Notes under the pieces: generated by a model
What the model was told of the DNA's origin: nothing
What the model saw: only the letters and a program-made list of their open reading frames with translations
Database searches by the model: none
Program-made: the position numbers and the translations under genes
DNA from: Candidatus Methanimicrococcus labiotermitis
GTDB lineage: Archaea > Halobacteriota > Methanosarcinia > Methanosarcinales > Methanosarcinaceae
Assembly: GCA_009784005.1 (NCBI GenBank)
Contig: WRCE01000015.1
Coordinates: 1 to 43,022, forward strand
DNA length: 43,022 bases
Direction: 5' to 3'
Shown here: one piece after another, positions 7,727 to 17,126 of the stretch
How the letters are laid out: each line of letters opens with the position of its first letter
Position numbering within the stretch: the stretch's first letter is position 1

Positions 7727-8734
7727 ATGAAACTCGACCCCAGATGCACTTACTGTTTAATGTCCCGCGTTCTCTACCAATGCAATTTATCAACAAAGGA
7801 CCCTGAATTGACAAACAAAGTCGTGAAGGCGTGCCTCGTGAAAATGGGAGAGGAATACGACCCGAAAAGAACGTCAACGTATGTCGGAACGATTGTGCAC
7901 CGCACTTGTTATGAAGTTTTAAACGACTCTGACCCGTACCGCCATATCAAAGAAGAAAACAATAAAACCGCTTTGAAGATGCTTCCCGCCGTCAGAAAAT
8001 TGATTTACGGAACAAATGAGAACGGAGAAGCGCATTCCTTTGAGAGCAGCCCGAAATCCCCCACCGAGATTTTTGAAAAAGCGATTTTAGCGGCGGTCAT
8101 CGGAAATTATTTTGATTTCGGCATTATGGGACTGGATTCTTCTGATGAAGAATTTGAAAAAGAGTTTAACGCTTTCTTTGAAGAAGGACTGGCGGTCGAT
8201 GACACAAAAGAAATGTTGCCTCTGTTGACCAACGTTGTTTACATCATCGACAACTGCGGCGAAATCGTCTTTGACCGCGAAGTGATGGATATTATCAAAA
8301 AGATTCAAGCCGGAACGATAAAAAATAATGATAAAGGCGGCGGAACGGGAAGCGAAATAGGCAGCGAAACGAGCGGCGAAACAAGCGGCAAAGCGCCCAA
8401 ATTAACGCTTGTTGTCCGCGGCGCGCCGATATTGACCGACGCCACGATGAAAGACGCGAAAGAACTGAACATGGAAACCGTTTCCGACGCGATACTGACA
8501 ACAGGATCCAATGCAATCGGCGTCTGCATAAAAGAACTGCCGCCCGAAACGTTAACGGCCATAGAAGAAGCAACACTGATTATCAGCAAGGGAATGGCCA
8601 ATTACGAAAGCCTGTCCGATGAAAACTTCGGCGCCGTCATCTTTTTGCTCAGAACGAAATGTGAAGCTGTGGCAGAATCACTTAAAATCGGAAGAAATTT
8701 ATCGGTGGCAAAATTCGTAAACCGACCGCGGTGA
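7727..8734 (+). CDS. DUF89/ARMT1-like metal-dependent phosphatase family protein
   Basis: A 335-residue protein. The N-terminus CTYC (C7, C10) is typical of archaeal DUF89 members. The conserved acidic/Asn motif is present as IIDNCGE (D175, N176, E179), together with PILTDATMKD (D238) and ISKGMANYESL (288-296). Family members are metal-dependent phosphatases proposed to remove damaged sugar phosphates or related metabolites; the substrate here is not known. Residues 200-222 are a Gly/Ser/Glu/Thr-rich insert (GSETSGETSG) encoded by a short tandem repeat. The start is preceded by AAGGATG. Confidence 0.88.
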   Translation: MKLDPRCTYCLMSRVLYQCNLSTKDPELTNKVVKACLVKMGEEYDPKRTSTYVGTIVHRTCYEVLNDSDPYRHIKEENNKTALKMLPAVRKLIYGTNENGEAHSFESSPKSPTEIFEKAILAAVIGNYFDFGIMGLDSSDEEFEKEFNAFFEEGLAVDDTKEMLPLLTNVVYIIDNCGEIVFDREVMDIIKKIQAGTIKNNDKGGGTGSEIGSETSGETSGKAPKLTLVVRGAPILTDATMKDAKELNMETVSDAILTTGSNAIGVCIKELPPETLTAIEEATLIISKGMANYESLSDENFGAVIFLLRTKCEAVAESLKIGRNLSVAKFVNRPR

Positions 8735-8790
8735 CGGTGAGAATACGGTCACGAAAAAAAATGGATAACGAAAAACAGAACAACAGATTA

Positions 8791-9240
8791 TGATGAGAAT
8801 AAGTCGCGCGCCGCATTTTCGTCTTTCGTCCGCTTCGCACCCGAAATCCGAAATTGCGGTCGTACTTGAACTTTCGATGAATAAAAAAAATGAAACACCC
8901 CTTTCTTCAATAAAATAAGAAAAGGGAACGCTCCTTTTCCCGAAACTTATCTTTCAGGTTTTTGGAAAAGGGGCGTTCAGGTTTTGAATATAATGAATGA
9001 ATTGGTGTTTCATTTTTTCTTCTCTTTTAACCCCAAAAACCGACCGTTCATTACGAATTCCGGTCTGAGCGCAGCGAAGAACGGAATCGGAATGAACGGC
9101 TATTTTCAATATTTGCTGATGCTGTTGCCTGTTTATTGTCATTATTTGCTGATGCTGTTGCCTGTTTATTGTCATTATTTGCTGATGCTGTTGCCTGTTT
9201 ATTGTTATCTGTACTGATGAAAAGTATGTACCGATAAAAT
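8791..9240 (+). repeat. Dispersed structured element B, copy 1
   Basis: About 450 bases, closely matching 16541-16925. Three structures in order: a hairpin around GCGCCGCATTTTCG / CGAAATTGCGG; a 134-base unit (8885-9018) with perfect 15-bp inverted ends AAAAAATGAAACACC; and a third hairpin (about 9044-9100) whose loop holds GAGCGCAGCGAAG. It ends in three copies of a 33-nt unit (TTGCTGATGCTGTTGCCTGT...) at 9115-9212. Confidence 0.9.
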
Positions 9241-9395
9241 TGATGAGAATAAGTCGTGCGCCGCATTTTCGTCTTTCGTCCGCTACGCTCCCGAAATCCG
9301 AAATTGCGGTCGTACTTGAACTTTCTGATGAAAACCAAAAAAGAAACATCCCTATCTTCAAAAAACGGAACAACAGATTATGATAAGAAAGGGAA
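9241..9395 (+). repeat. Element B, copy 2 (truncated, in tandem with copy 1)
   Basis: Begins with the same TGATGAGAATAAGTCG and first hairpin as copy 1, then keeps only the left part of the second unit (GAAACATCCCTATCTTC) before diverging. The third hairpin is absent. Confidence 0.85.
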
Positions 9396-9404
9396 ACGAA
9401 AGCA

Positions 9405-9570
9405 AAATCAAAAACGCTAAATCAAAATCGCTAAATCAAAATCGCAAAATCAAAATCGCTAAATCAAAATCGTTAAATCAAAATCGCTAAATCAAAATCG
9501 CTAAATCAAAATCGCTAAATCAAAATCGCTAAATCAAAATCGCTAAATCAAAATCGCAAAATTAAAACGT
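9405..9570. repeat. 14-nt tandem array, about eleven copies
   Basis: The unit is AAATCAAAATCGCT, with single-base variants. It lies between element B copy 2 and the 3' end of dnaJ. Confidence 0.92.
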
Positions 9571-9623
9571 AAAACCTCCCATCGCCACTGAAAACAGAGA
9601 ACGGCGATGAGAGAAAAAAAATA

Positions 9624-10778
9624 TTAAAACGCGTCTTTCATTTTATCGAAAAAACCGCCCTTACCCTCTTTTTTTCCTTTCTTTTTGTCGCCGGCCTTGA
9701 CGACCGCTTCAAAGCCTGAGGATTTGGCGAAGTCTTCCAAAAGCTTGCGCTGCTCGCCGGAAAGCTTATTCGGCGTGACCAGATTGACGGTGACGAATTG
9801 GTCGCCTGTGGTTTTGCTGTTCACGCGCGGGAAACCTTTGCCTCTCAAGCGGAAGGTGCTTCCGGTTTGCGTGCCTTCGGGAACGGTCATTGTCACATCG
9901 CCGCCAAGCGTTTTGACGATGACGTCTGTGCCGAGCGCCGCCTGCACGAAGTTCAAATCAATGGAGAGATAAACGTTGTCGCCGTCGCGGACGAAAGAGC
10001 TGTCGGGCGAGACGCGGACATACACGTAAAGGTCACCGGAAACAGCGCCGGGGTCGCCGGCATTACCTTCGCCGGGGAAGCGCAAGCGCATTCCTGTGTC
10101 GGCGCCGGCAGGAACGGTGACCGAAATTTTCTTTGTGGAATTGACTTTGCCCTTGCCGGAACACTTCGGGCAGGGCGTTGAAATCGTCTTTCCGTTACCG
10201 CGGCAAGTCGGGCACGCGGATTGGGAAATCATGTTACCGAACGGTGTTTGAACAGTTTTGGCAGCGATACCGCTTCCGCGGCATTGAGCGCAGGACTGCA
10301 CCGTCGTGCCGGGTTTTGCGCCCGTGCCGGCACACGTATCGCACATAATAACTTTCGGAACGACAATCTCAACCGTCTTTCCGAGATAAGCTTCCATAAA
10401 AGTCAGGCGAAGTTCGTATTGGAGGTCAGCGCCGCGCTGCGGCCCTCTGTTGCGGCCACCACCGGCTCCGCCGCCGAAAATGTTGCCGAAAAGGTCGCCG
10501 AGGATATCGTTGATATTGAAATCTCTGAAAATATCTTCCTGCGTATAGCGGCTGTCAAAGCCGGCATGGCCGAATTGGTCGTAAGAAGCGCGCTTTTCAG
10601 GGTCGGAAAGGACAGCGTAAGCTTCAGAAATCTCCTTAAACTTTTCCTCCGCGTCGGGAGCATCGTTTTTGTCCGGATGGTACTGCATGGCAAGCTTACG
10701 GTAGCTCTTTTTGATTTCTTCATCCGATGCCTCTCTCGTGACGCCGAGAATTTCATAATAATCTTTTTTTGTCGTCAT
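9624..10778 (-). CDS. dnaJ: Chaperone protein DnaJ (Hsp40)
   Basis: A 384-residue type I DnaJ. The J domain is at residues 1-70 with the HPD triad in YHPDKND; a Gly/Phe-rich linker holds [12 protein letters not shown]; the zinc domain has all four CxxCxGxG motifs ([32 protein letters not shown]); the C-terminal substrate-binding domains follow. It stimulates DnaK ATPase and delivers unfolded clients. The start at ATG 10778 gives the standard [13 protein letters not shown]; the upstream open extension is His/Ser-rich spacer and rejected. It is downstream of grpE and dnaK on the same strand, with a 765-base repeat-rich gap to dnaK, so separate transcription is likely. Confidence 0.97.
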   Translation of the reverse strand: MTTKKDYYEILGVTREASDEEIKKSYRKLAMQYHPDKNDAPDAEEKFKEISEAYAVLSDPEKRASYDQFGHAGFDSRYTQEDIFRDFNINDILGDLFGNIFGGGAGGGRNRGPQRGADLQYELRLTFMEAYLGKTVEIVVPKVIMCDTCAGTGAKPGTTVQSCAQCRGSGIAAKTVQTPFGNMISQSACPTCRGNGKTISTPCPKCSGKGKVNSTKKISVTVPAGADTGMRLRFPGEGNAGDPGAVSGDLYVYVRVSPDSSFVRDGDNVYLSIDLNFVQAALGTDVIVKTLGGDVTMTVPEGTQTGSTFRLRGKGFPRVNSKTTGDQFVTVNLVTPNKLSGEQRKLLEDFAKSSGFEAVVKAGDKKKGKKEGKGGFFDKMKDAF

Positions 10779-11067
10779 GAAAACCCTTTGTAAGTGATGA
10801 TTGTGAGAATAATGATCATATTGATTGATGGTAATGATCGATGAAAATGACTCTTGAAAATGACTGATGATAATGGTTGATGAAAGCAATGATTAATGAC
10901 AGTAAATAAGACGATTAATTGGGAAATTTATTGAGATTAAATTTGAAATTGAAAATTGAATTGTGTTTAATAAAACATCAGATTAATAAAACATCCGATA
11001 AAAACATATCCGATTCGCAATTCGGAAATAATTATGAACAGCGGAACATGAACGGAACAAAGGATTT

Positions 11068-11166
11068 ATTGGCAAACCTGCAATGGCAAACCTGCAATGG
11101 TAAACCTGCAATGGCAAACCTGCAATGGCAAACCTGCAATGGCAAACCTGCAATGGCAATCCCTCA
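11068..11166. repeat. 14-nt tandem array, seven copies, with adjoining hairpin
   Basis: The unit is GGCAAACCTGCAAT. A GC-rich hairpin follows at 11179-11200 (CCGCC...GAAC-TTC-GTTC-GGCGG), and 11290-11350 contains the inverted repeat CCGTTT-GAG-AAACGG. The rest of the dnaK-dnaJ gap (11200-11543) is strand-biased, A/C-rich on the minus strand, with no credible gene. Confidence 0.8.
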
Positions 11167-11543
11167 ATGGAAAAACCCCCGCCGGAACTTCGTTCGGCGG
11201 TGTTCTTCGTATTTTGGTGGATATAGGTGTGGTTTGTTTTTTGTGTGTCTGTTTTTGTGGGTGATTCGTTTTTTTGCGGGTGGTTCGTTTTTCTTGTTGT
11301 TATCCGGCGCCGTTTGAGAAACGGACGGTCTAAAGTCCGGCATCGATTTCGTATCAGATTTTGTTTAGACAGGGTGACTGACACATGTCTGACACGAAAC
11401 GCGATTGCTTGATTTCTTTTTTAGTGTTGGGTTTTCAAAGACCGGCTTTATCGATTTTGTAGCGCCGAATAAGTTTGAGAATTGGCCGAAATTCGAAAAG
11501 GACGGCCATAATTGTCTAAATTTTTTAAATGTTTATAATTGTC

Positions 11544-13457
11544 TTACTCCTTTTTGTTTTCCTCAAATTCAGCGTCTGTCGCGTTGATGTCATCGGCGGC
11601 GCCGAAGTCGGAAGCACCGCCGAAGTCGGAAGCAGCACCGGAATCGGAAGCTGAGCCGGAATCGGATGCAGCGCCGGCGTCGGAAGCGGCTTGATAAGCA
11701 TCTGAGGCTTTTCTGTACATGGCTTCGGATATCGGGTAGATGGCTGTTTCTAACGCTTCGGACTTGACTTTGATGGCGTCTGTGTCCGTTCCCTCAAGAG
11801 CGGCCTTTAACTCAGCCATCGCTTTTTCGGCGGCGGCTTTTTGGTCGGGCGTAATGCCGAGGTCGTCCGTGATTTGAGAAACCGCTTTTTCGGCGGCGTT
11901 TAAGAGTGAGTCGGCGTTGTTGCGGATTTCGATTTCTTCCTTCTTCTTCTTGTCCTCTTCGGCGTGGAGTTCCGCGTCTTTGACCATGCGCTCGATTTCT
12001 TCATCGGACAAACCGCCCGGCTTTTGAATCGTGATGGACTGCTTCTTGCCGGTGCCGAGGTCTTTGGCGTCAACGTGAAGGATACCGTTGGCGTCGATGT
12101 CAAACGTCACCTCAACTTGAGGGACGCCGCGGGGCGCCGGCGGGATGCCGTCTAAAATGAATCTGCCAAGCGTTTTGTTGCCGGAAGCGACACTGCGCTC
12201 GCCCTGAAGAACATGGATTTCAACAGAGGTTTGATTATTCGCGGCGGTGGAGAAGATTTGGCTCTTTTTGGTCGGAATTGTTGTGTTTCTCTCAATCAGA
12301 GGCGTGGAAACGCCGCCGAGCGTCTCAATGCCGAGTGTCAGCGGGATGACGTCCAACAAAAGGATGTCTTTGATGTCGCCTGACAAGACACCTGCCTGAA
12401 TGGCAGCGCCGATTGCAACGGCTTCGTCGGGATTGATGTTCTTGTAAGGCTTCTTCTGCGTGAATTTTTCAATCAGGTCAACGACCGCCGGCATTCTTGT
12501 CGAGCCGCCGATTAAAATGACTTTGTCGATTTTCTCAATCTCCAATTTGGCATCGCTCAGTGCCTGACGCATGGATGCCAACGTTTTGTCCAAAAGGTCC
12601 TGAGTCATCTTTTCAAATTGCGCGCGGGTCAAATCGATGTCCATGTGAAGCTGGTCGCCGTCGGGACCGAGCGCGATAAACGGTAAGTTGATGTTGGTGT
12701 TGGTCACGCCGGAAAGTTCGATCTTTGCTTTTTCGGCGGCATCCTTCAAACGCTGGAGAGCGGCCAAGTCTTTGGAAAGGTCGGTGCCGTGGGATTCTTT
12801 GAATTTGGCAACCAAATGGTCAACGATTCTGTTGTCAAAGTCGTCACCGCCAAGGCGCGTGTCGCCGCTGGTGGACAAAACTTCAAAGATGCCGTCGCCG
12901 ATTTCCAAAATGGAAACGTCAAACGTACCGCCGCCCAAGTCGTAAACCAAAATCTTCTGGTCCTTGCTGCCTTCCTCTTTGTCAAGGCCGTATGCTAAAG
13001 CGGCAGCCGTCGGCTCGTTGATGATTCTTAAGACTTCCAAACCCGCAATCGTTCCGGCGTCCTTTGTCGCCTGTCTTTGAGCGTCGTTGAAATACGCGGG
13101 AACTGTAATAACGGCCTCTGTAATGGTTTCACCAAGATAAGCCTCAGCGTCCGCCTTCAGCTTCTGAAGAATCATGGCGGAAATTTCCTGCGGCGTGTAT
13201 CCCTTGTCGCTTAAAGTGACTTTGTAGTTCGCGTCCCCCATATGTCTTTTAATGGACTGCACAGTATTTTTGGAGTTCGAAACCGCTTGCCTCTTTGCGA
13301 TTTGCCCGACGAGCTTTTCGCCCTTCTTGGAAAAGCCGACAACTGAAGGTGTCGTTCTTCCGCCTTCCGCATTGGGAAGAACGGCGGGTTCGCTTCCTTC
13401 CATGATCGCTACACAAGAGTTGGTTGTACCGAGGTCAATACCTAAGATTTTTGACAT
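11544..13457 (-). CDS. dnaK: Chaperone protein DnaK (Hsp70)
   Basis: A 637-residue Hsp70. The N-terminal ATPase signature [10 protein letters not shown], the second signature in [12 protein letters not shown] and the [11 protein letters not shown] segment are all intact, followed by the substrate-binding domain and helical lid. AAGGTGA precedes the ATG. The extreme C-terminus is a low-complexity tail of [15 protein letters not shown] repeats, encoded by a tandem DNA repeat, in place of the usual short acidic tail. It works with GrpE (upstream) and DnaJ (downstream) in ATP-driven folding. Archaeal Hsp70 systems of this type are generally regarded as acquired from bacteria. Confidence 0.98.
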   Translation of the reverse strand: MSKILGIDLGTTNSCVAIMEGSEPAVLPNAEGGRTTPSVVGFSKKGEKLVGQIAKRQAVSNSKNTVQSIKRHMGDANYKVTLSDKGYTPQEISAMILQKLKADAEAYLGETITEAVITVPAYFNDAQRQATKDAGTIAGLEVLRIINEPTAAALAYGLDKEEGSKDQKILVYDLGGGTFDVSILEIGDGIFEVLSTSGDTRLGGDDFDNRIVDHLVAKFKESHGTDLSKDLAALQRLKDAAEKAKIELSGVTNTNINLPFIALGPDGDQLHMDIDLTRAQFEKMTQDLLDKTLASMRQALSDAKLEIEKIDKVILIGGSTRMPAVVDLIEKFTQKKPYKNINPDEAVAIGAAIQAGVLSGDIKDILLLDVIPLTLGIETLGGVSTPLIERNTTIPTKKSQIFSTAANNQTSVEIHVLQGERSVASGNKTLGRFILDGIPPAPRGVPQVEVTFDIDANGILHVDAKDLGTGKKQSITIQKPGGLSDEEIERMVKDAELHAEEDKKKKEEIEIRNNADSLLNAAEKAVSQITDDLGITPDQKAAAEKAMAELKAALEGTDTDAIKVKSEALETAIYPISEAMYRKASDAYQAASDAGAASDSGSASDSGAASDFGGASDFGAADDINATDAEFEENKKE

Positions 13458-13539
13458 TTTTATTCACCTTGTTTGAAACAGTTTTAATTTTGTTTTCAGT
13501 TTGTTTTAATCTAGTAGGTTATAATTAAGTAAGAAATAT

Positions 13540-13700
13540 AATTGAAACATTATTGAAATATAATTGAAACGTAATTGAAACGTAATTGAAATTTAATCAT
13601 TTATTGAACATTCACATTGACATTCATTGAACAGTCGTTGAACAGTCATTGAACAGTCATTGAACAGTCATTGAACAGTCGTTGAACAGTCGATAAACAT
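13540..13700. repeat. Two adjoining 11-nt tandem arrays between grpE and dnaK
   Basis: First AATTGAAACGT-type units (about five), then CATTGAACAGT-type units (about seven). They fill most of the grpE-dnaK gap on the transcribed path. Confidence 0.88.
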
Positions 13701-13710
13701 TCACATGGAA

Positions 13711-14352
13711 TCAAGCGTCATCTCCTGAAACGGAAATTGTAACGGTTGCCGGCCTGATGACTTTGCCGTGCAGCATATACCCCGGCTTGTGAACAGCTAA
13801 GATGGTCTCTTCCGGGTGTTCATTCGTCTGAACTTGCGCGGCGGCTTCGTGAAGATGCGGGTCAAATTCGGTTCCGATTTCCGACGGAATCTTGGTCAGC
13901 CCGTGGGATTCCAGAAAGGTAACGAATTGACGGTGCGTGTTTTTAATACCCTCCATAAGAGAGTCTTTTTCCGTCCCGCCGCTGTTTGCCGACGCGAGCG
14001 CGCGTTCAAAATTGTCGGCAACTTCCGCCAAATCTTTCATCAAAGGTTCAGCTGCAAATTTTTTAACACTTTCGATATGCTTAGCGTTGCGTTTCTTGTA
14101 ATTTTCAAAATCCGCAGCAAGAGTCAGATAAGCGGAAGTCAGGTCTTCGACCTTCTTCATTAAGACGGCGTTTTCGGAAACGCTTCCCGAATCAAACTCG
14201 CCGTCCAAACCTCTGTCTGCACCGCCCTCGCCGTCCTCGCCGTCCTCGCAAAAACTGCAGTCCGGCATGAAGTCCGCCGAAGAAACAGGCTCTTCCGCGA
14301 ATTCTTCATCGCGGCGAACATCAGCTTTCTTTTTGTTATACATGTTTTTCAT
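13711..14352 (-). CDS. grpE: Nucleotide exchange factor GrpE
   Basis: A 213-residue GrpE with an acidic variable N-terminal part (about residues 10-60, with EDGEDGEGG), a long coiled coil containing DFENYKKRNAKH, and the conserved C-terminal beta domain (DPHLHEAAAQV ... KPGYMLHGKVIRPATVTIS). It releases ADP from DnaK. A second ATG three codons in (14343) has better spacing from an AGGATGA and may be the real start. A strong TATA box at 14400-14407 gives a short leader. It is the first gene of the Hsp70 group. Confidence 0.95.
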   Translation of the reverse strand: MKNMYNKKKADVRRDEEFAEEPVSSADFMPDCSFCEDGEDGEGGADRGLDGEFDSGSVSENAVLMKKVEDLTSAYLTLAADFENYKKRNAKHIESVKKFAAEPLMKDLAEVADNFERALASANSGGTEKDSLMEGIKNTHRQFVTFLESHGLTKIPSEIGTEFDPHLHEAAAQVQTNEHPEETILAVHKPGYMLHGKVIRPATVTISVSGDDA

Positions 14353-14399
14353 CCTAATTTAAGAGTAATGGTTGAATAATGGGTAAAAGTAACACCGTG

Positions 14400-14407
14400 T
14401 ATATAAA
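14400..14407 (-). promoter_or_regulatory. TATA box of grpE
   Basis: On the minus strand the sequence is TTTATATA, placed so that transcription would begin near 14376, about 24 bases before the grpE ATG. This fits archaeal TBP/TFB promoters. Confidence 0.7.
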
Positions 14408-14529
14408 TGTTTCTCAGAAATAGCACATCAGTGAAAAATAAACAGAAACAAGTGAAACACTAACCAAAAGATAGTGTGTATTTCTCAGCGTGAATTTAGA
14501 ACATATCATACCAAATATAATACAAAGAT

Positions 14530-14671
14530 AGAAACAAAACAGAAGCAGGCAGAGGCAAGCAAAGATAGGCAGAGGAGGAGCAGAGGAGGGGCAAGGGCAG
14601 TGGAGGTGGCAGCAGTGGAGGTGGCAGCAGTAGTGGAGGTGGCAGCAGTAGTGGAGGTGACAGCAGTGGCG
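14530..14671. repeat. Degenerate purine-rich repeats left of element A2
   Basis: AGGCAGAGG-like units give way to GGTGGCAGCAGTGGAGG units that run into element A copy 2. This is the same arrangement as at 5330-5516 and before 42787. A shorter GGCAGG/GGCAAAGG run follows the element (14750-14850). Confidence 0.75.
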
Positions 14672-14730
14672 GTAGCTGTGCCACGTTCGCGAAGCGAACG
14701 GCTGTTACAAAAAAAAGCAGATGCATGTAG
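14672..14730 (+). repeat. Dispersed stem-loop element A, copy 2
   Basis: Differs from copy 1 by a single base across the 59-base core (GGCTGTTAC instead of GGCTATTAC). The hairpin CGTTCGC-GAA-GCGAACG and the A8 run are unchanged. It is located upstream of the grpE promoter. Confidence 0.9.
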
Positions 14731-14914
14731 GAAGTACTTATTGACAGTTGCTGGTGGTTGGTGGCAGGTGGCAAGGGCAGGTAAGAACAGACAAGGACAT
14801 GGCAGAAGCAGACAAAGGCAAGCAGAAGCAGGCAAAGGCAAAGGCAAACAATTAGGAGAAACAAAAAAAAGAAAAAGTCGAAAATAGAAAATCAAAAATA
14901 GAGAAAGCCGCCGA

Positions 14915-15364
14915 TCAGAAATTTTCGGCGTATTTCAAAATAATAACGGACACAATAATACCAAAAGCAACGGCGATTACGAATTTCTCCCAGCCGATGA
15001 CAAAAATATCGCCGGCCGCTGCCATGACCGCAAATTCGACGAGAGCCAGAATCAGAACCGTGACAACGAAAGCCGCCAAAAATCCGACCAAAAGCGCGGC
15101 GGATTTACGGGCGAGACGGGAATTAAAGAATTCATAGCCGATAACGAAAAGAATAGCAAAGATCAAGAAAACCAACGCAAGCGGAATAAAGGATGAAATC
15201 GTCTTACCGGAAATCAAGCCGTACATGCCGAAAACCGCAAAGACGAGAAAGAACGCCAGAAGTACCGACAAAATGAGCGTTTTCAAATAATTATTTTGAG
15301 ATATCCGTGCTGAAAATCTTTTGGGACCGGAAGAAGCTTTGTTCGGCGCGATGAGAAACACCAC
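14915..15364 (-). CDS. Hypothetical four-helix membrane protein
   Basis: A 149-residue protein with a basic N-terminal tail (residues 1-27) and four hydrophobic segments at about 28-50, 58-77, 90-113 and 123-143. I do not recognise the family. The start is a GTG (15362-15364) right after AGGTG, with spacing too short for a normal ribosome-binding site, so the true start may differ. Codon use matches the neighbouring core genes, which supports it being real. It lies between element A2 and the zinc-finger gene, transcribed away from the latter. Confidence 0.65.
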   Translation of the reverse strand: MVFLIAPNKASSGPKRFSARISQNNYLKTLILSVLLAFFLVFAVFGMYGLISGKTISSFIPLALVFLIFAILFVIGYEFFNSRLARKSAALLVGFLAAFVVTVLILALVEFAVMAAAGDIFVIGWEKFVIAVAFGIIVSVIILKYAENF

Positions 15365-15399
15365 CTGAAATATTGGAAAACCGACATCGGAATGAAATG

Positions 15400-15800
15400 G
15401 CTTTTTTTGGAAAATTTAAGATAATTTAAGAAAATTAAGATAATTAAGATAATTAAGAAAATTTAAGATAATTTAAATTCAATTAAAATGGCGAATTGAA
15501 AATGAATTGTAAAGGAATAGAAAATACAACTATTAAAAATTTAGCCCGCCGTTTGTTTTACTTTTGTTTGGAAAAAAAGGGTATTTCTGCAATAAACTTT
15601 AAATCATAAGATACTCTTTTCAAAGACAATCTTGAGGATATTCAGAATGCGATGCTTTTTTTGGCGCTCGTTTGAATTCTAAGAATCAATTAAATTAGCT
15701 TACGAACTAATTCATGAACTAATTTATGAACTAATTTATGAACTAATTTATGAACAATTCATGAACAATTTATGAACTAATCTATTATGTATCATGTATC
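15400..15800. repeat. Intergenic region with AT-rich tandem repeats
   Basis: Divergent spacer. Bases 15415-15480 are AAGATAATTTAAG-like units; 15690-15780 hold about six copies of the 12-nt unit GAACTAATTTAT. Between them is an imperfect hairpin (15573-15625, AAAAGGGTATTT against AAGATACTCTTTT). No gene seen. Confidence 0.75.
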
Positions 15801-15832
15801 AATTATGTATCAATTTTACAGGAGAAGGATTT

Positions 15833-15997
15833 ATGATTAAAGTCGATAACTGTACAACCTGCGGCATCAACCTCGTTGAAGACGGCAGCGTCAGATTCCC
15901 CTGCCCGAAATGCGGCGAAGGAATCGGAAGATGCCAAAGTTGCCGTACGCTCGCGAACACCTACGAATGCCCGAAATGCGGATTCGTCGGCCCCTGA
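15833..15997 (+). CDS. Small archaeal zinc-finger protein (HVO_2753-like)
   Basis: A 54-residue protein with eight cysteines in four CxxC pairs: C7/C10, C24/C27 (CPKCG), C34/C37 and C46/C49 (CPKCG). This is the two-zinc CPxCG pattern of the conserved archaeal small zinc-finger family, often annotated as a zinc-ribbon RNA-binding protein. The start at ATG 15833 follows GGAGAAGG; an upstream open extension is spacer. The next gene is aEF1-beta, 83 bases downstream on the same strand. As I recall, this pairing also occurs in haloarchaea, which suggests a link with translation. Exact role unknown. Confidence 0.88.
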   Translation: MIKVDNCTTCGINLVEDGSVRFPCPKCGEGIGRCQSCRTLANTYECPKCGFVGP

Positions 15998-16080
15998 GCG
16001 AAGAGCAAAGAGAAAAGAGCGAAAAAACAGCCCACATATGAACGAAATTTTGAAGAAATACGAATAACAAGGTGAAAATT

Positions 16081-16350
16081 ATGAGCGGTGTTGCAGCAAC
16101 AATCAAAGTCATGCCCGCAGAAGCGGACACTGATTTGAACATGTTAAAAGAAAAAATCAAAGAAGTCATGCCCGCATGCGGAAAAATTAACGGCGAAATT
16201 CGTGAGGAACCCATTGCTTTCGGTTTGAAAGCATTAATGGTTACCGTCATCGTAAAAGACGATGAAGGCGGCATTGAGCCCGTCGAAGACGCGTTAAACA
16301 CAATCCCCGAAGCGGAAAGTGTCAGTGTCGTCAACCTCGACAGAATTTAA
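16081..16350 (+). CDS. ef1b: Translation elongation factor 1-beta (aEF1B)
   Basis: An 89-residue protein of the normal archaeal length, one alpha/beta domain. It exchanges GDP for GTP on aEF1A. The C-terminus has the family pattern EGGIEPVEDALNTIPEAESV followed by NLDRI. The ATG at 16081 is preceded by AAGGTGA; an in-frame GTG at 16072 lies within that ribosome-binding site. It is probably co-transcribed with the zinc-finger gene and ends at a hairpin terminator. Confidence 0.95.
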   Translation: MSGVAATIKVMPAEADTDLNMLKEKIKEVMPACGKINGEIREEPIAFGLKALMVTVIVKDDEGGIEPVEDALNTIPEAESVSVVNLDRI

Positions 16351-16393
16351 TGACTTTTCTAGTTAAAATTAAAATAAAAATAAACGAATGAAA

Positions 16394-16430
16394 CGAAATC
16401 GGGAAATCCGGTTTCGACTTTTTTCTTTAT
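16394..16430 (+). terminator. Hairpin plus T-tract after aEF1-beta
   Basis: CGAAATCGG and CCGGTTTCG pair over nine base pairs around a GAAAT loop, followed by ACTTTTTTCTTTATTG. It lies 44 bases after the stop codon of the gene. Confidence 0.65.
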
Positions 16431-16540
16431 TGTTCTTTTTGTATTGTTCTTTTTTGTATTCGATATCATTCGATATTATTTTTCATATTTTATAGTGCTT
16501 TTAAAGTGTTTAAAGACTATAGAAGACATTTTTTAAAAAA

Positions 16541-16925
16541 TAGTCGTGCGCCGCATTTTCGTCTTTCGTCCGCTTCGCTTCCGAAATCCGAAATTGCGGT
16601 CGTACTTGAACTTTCGATGAATAAAAAAATGAAACACCCCTTTCTTCAACATAATAAGAAAAGGGAACGCCCCTTTTCCCGAAACTTATCTTTCAGGTTT
16701 TTAGAAAAGCGGCGTTCAGGTTTTGAATAAAACGAATGAATTGGTGTTTCATTTTTTCGTCTCTTTTAATCCCTAAAACCGACCGTTCATTACGAATTCC
16801 GGTCTGAGCGCAGCGAAGAACGGAATCGGAATGAACGGCTATTATCATTATTTGCTGATGCTGATGCTGTTGCCTGTTTATTGAAATCTATACTGATGAA
16901 ATGAGTGTACTGATAAAATTGATGA
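16541..16925 (+). repeat. Dispersed structured element B, copy 3
   Basis: Full-length copy matching 8791-9240. The inner unit 16624-16757 is again 134 bases with the same perfect 15-bp inverted ends, and the third hairpin is at 16783-16838 (CCGTTCATT... / ...AATGAACGG). Only one copy of the 33-nt TTGCTGATGC unit is present, and in altered form, so array length varies between copies. Confidence 0.9.
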
Positions 16926-17060
16926 GAAAACGAAAGCAAAAGCAAAAACGAAAGCAAAACAAAAACGAAAGCAAAACAAAAACAAAAACGAAAGCAAAGC
17001 GAAAACGAAAGCAAAGCAAAAACGAAAGCAAAGCAAAATCGAAACAAAAAAAAGAAAACA
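16926..17060. repeat. Low-complexity array of CGAAAGCAAAA units
   Basis: Degenerate 12-18 nt units built of AAACGAAAGCAAAG run from element B3 to the end of the thermosome gene. Noncoding; the Lys-rich open frame is an artefact. Confidence 0.85.
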
Positions 17061-17126
17061 AAAAACGGGAGATACAAACTCCCGTTTGAATTATGAAAAT
17101 GAATTATCGGCGTTCATCGCGTTCAT

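Noticed and set aside
9051..9373. Open frames with QQHQQIMTINR repeats
   Set aside because: They read the 33-nt units of element B1 and have no start signals or unique sequence.
10221..10793. 190-codon plus-strand open frame inside dnaJ
   Set aside because: Fully antisense to conserved dnaJ codons, including the zinc domain; a shadow of its codon bias.
14496..14895. Pro/Leu-rich minus-strand open frames around element A2 (also 5335-5622 and 42566-42799)
   Set aside because: They are translations of GGCAG/GGTGGCAG repeats and of the element A core; frames shift between copies and no start signal is present.
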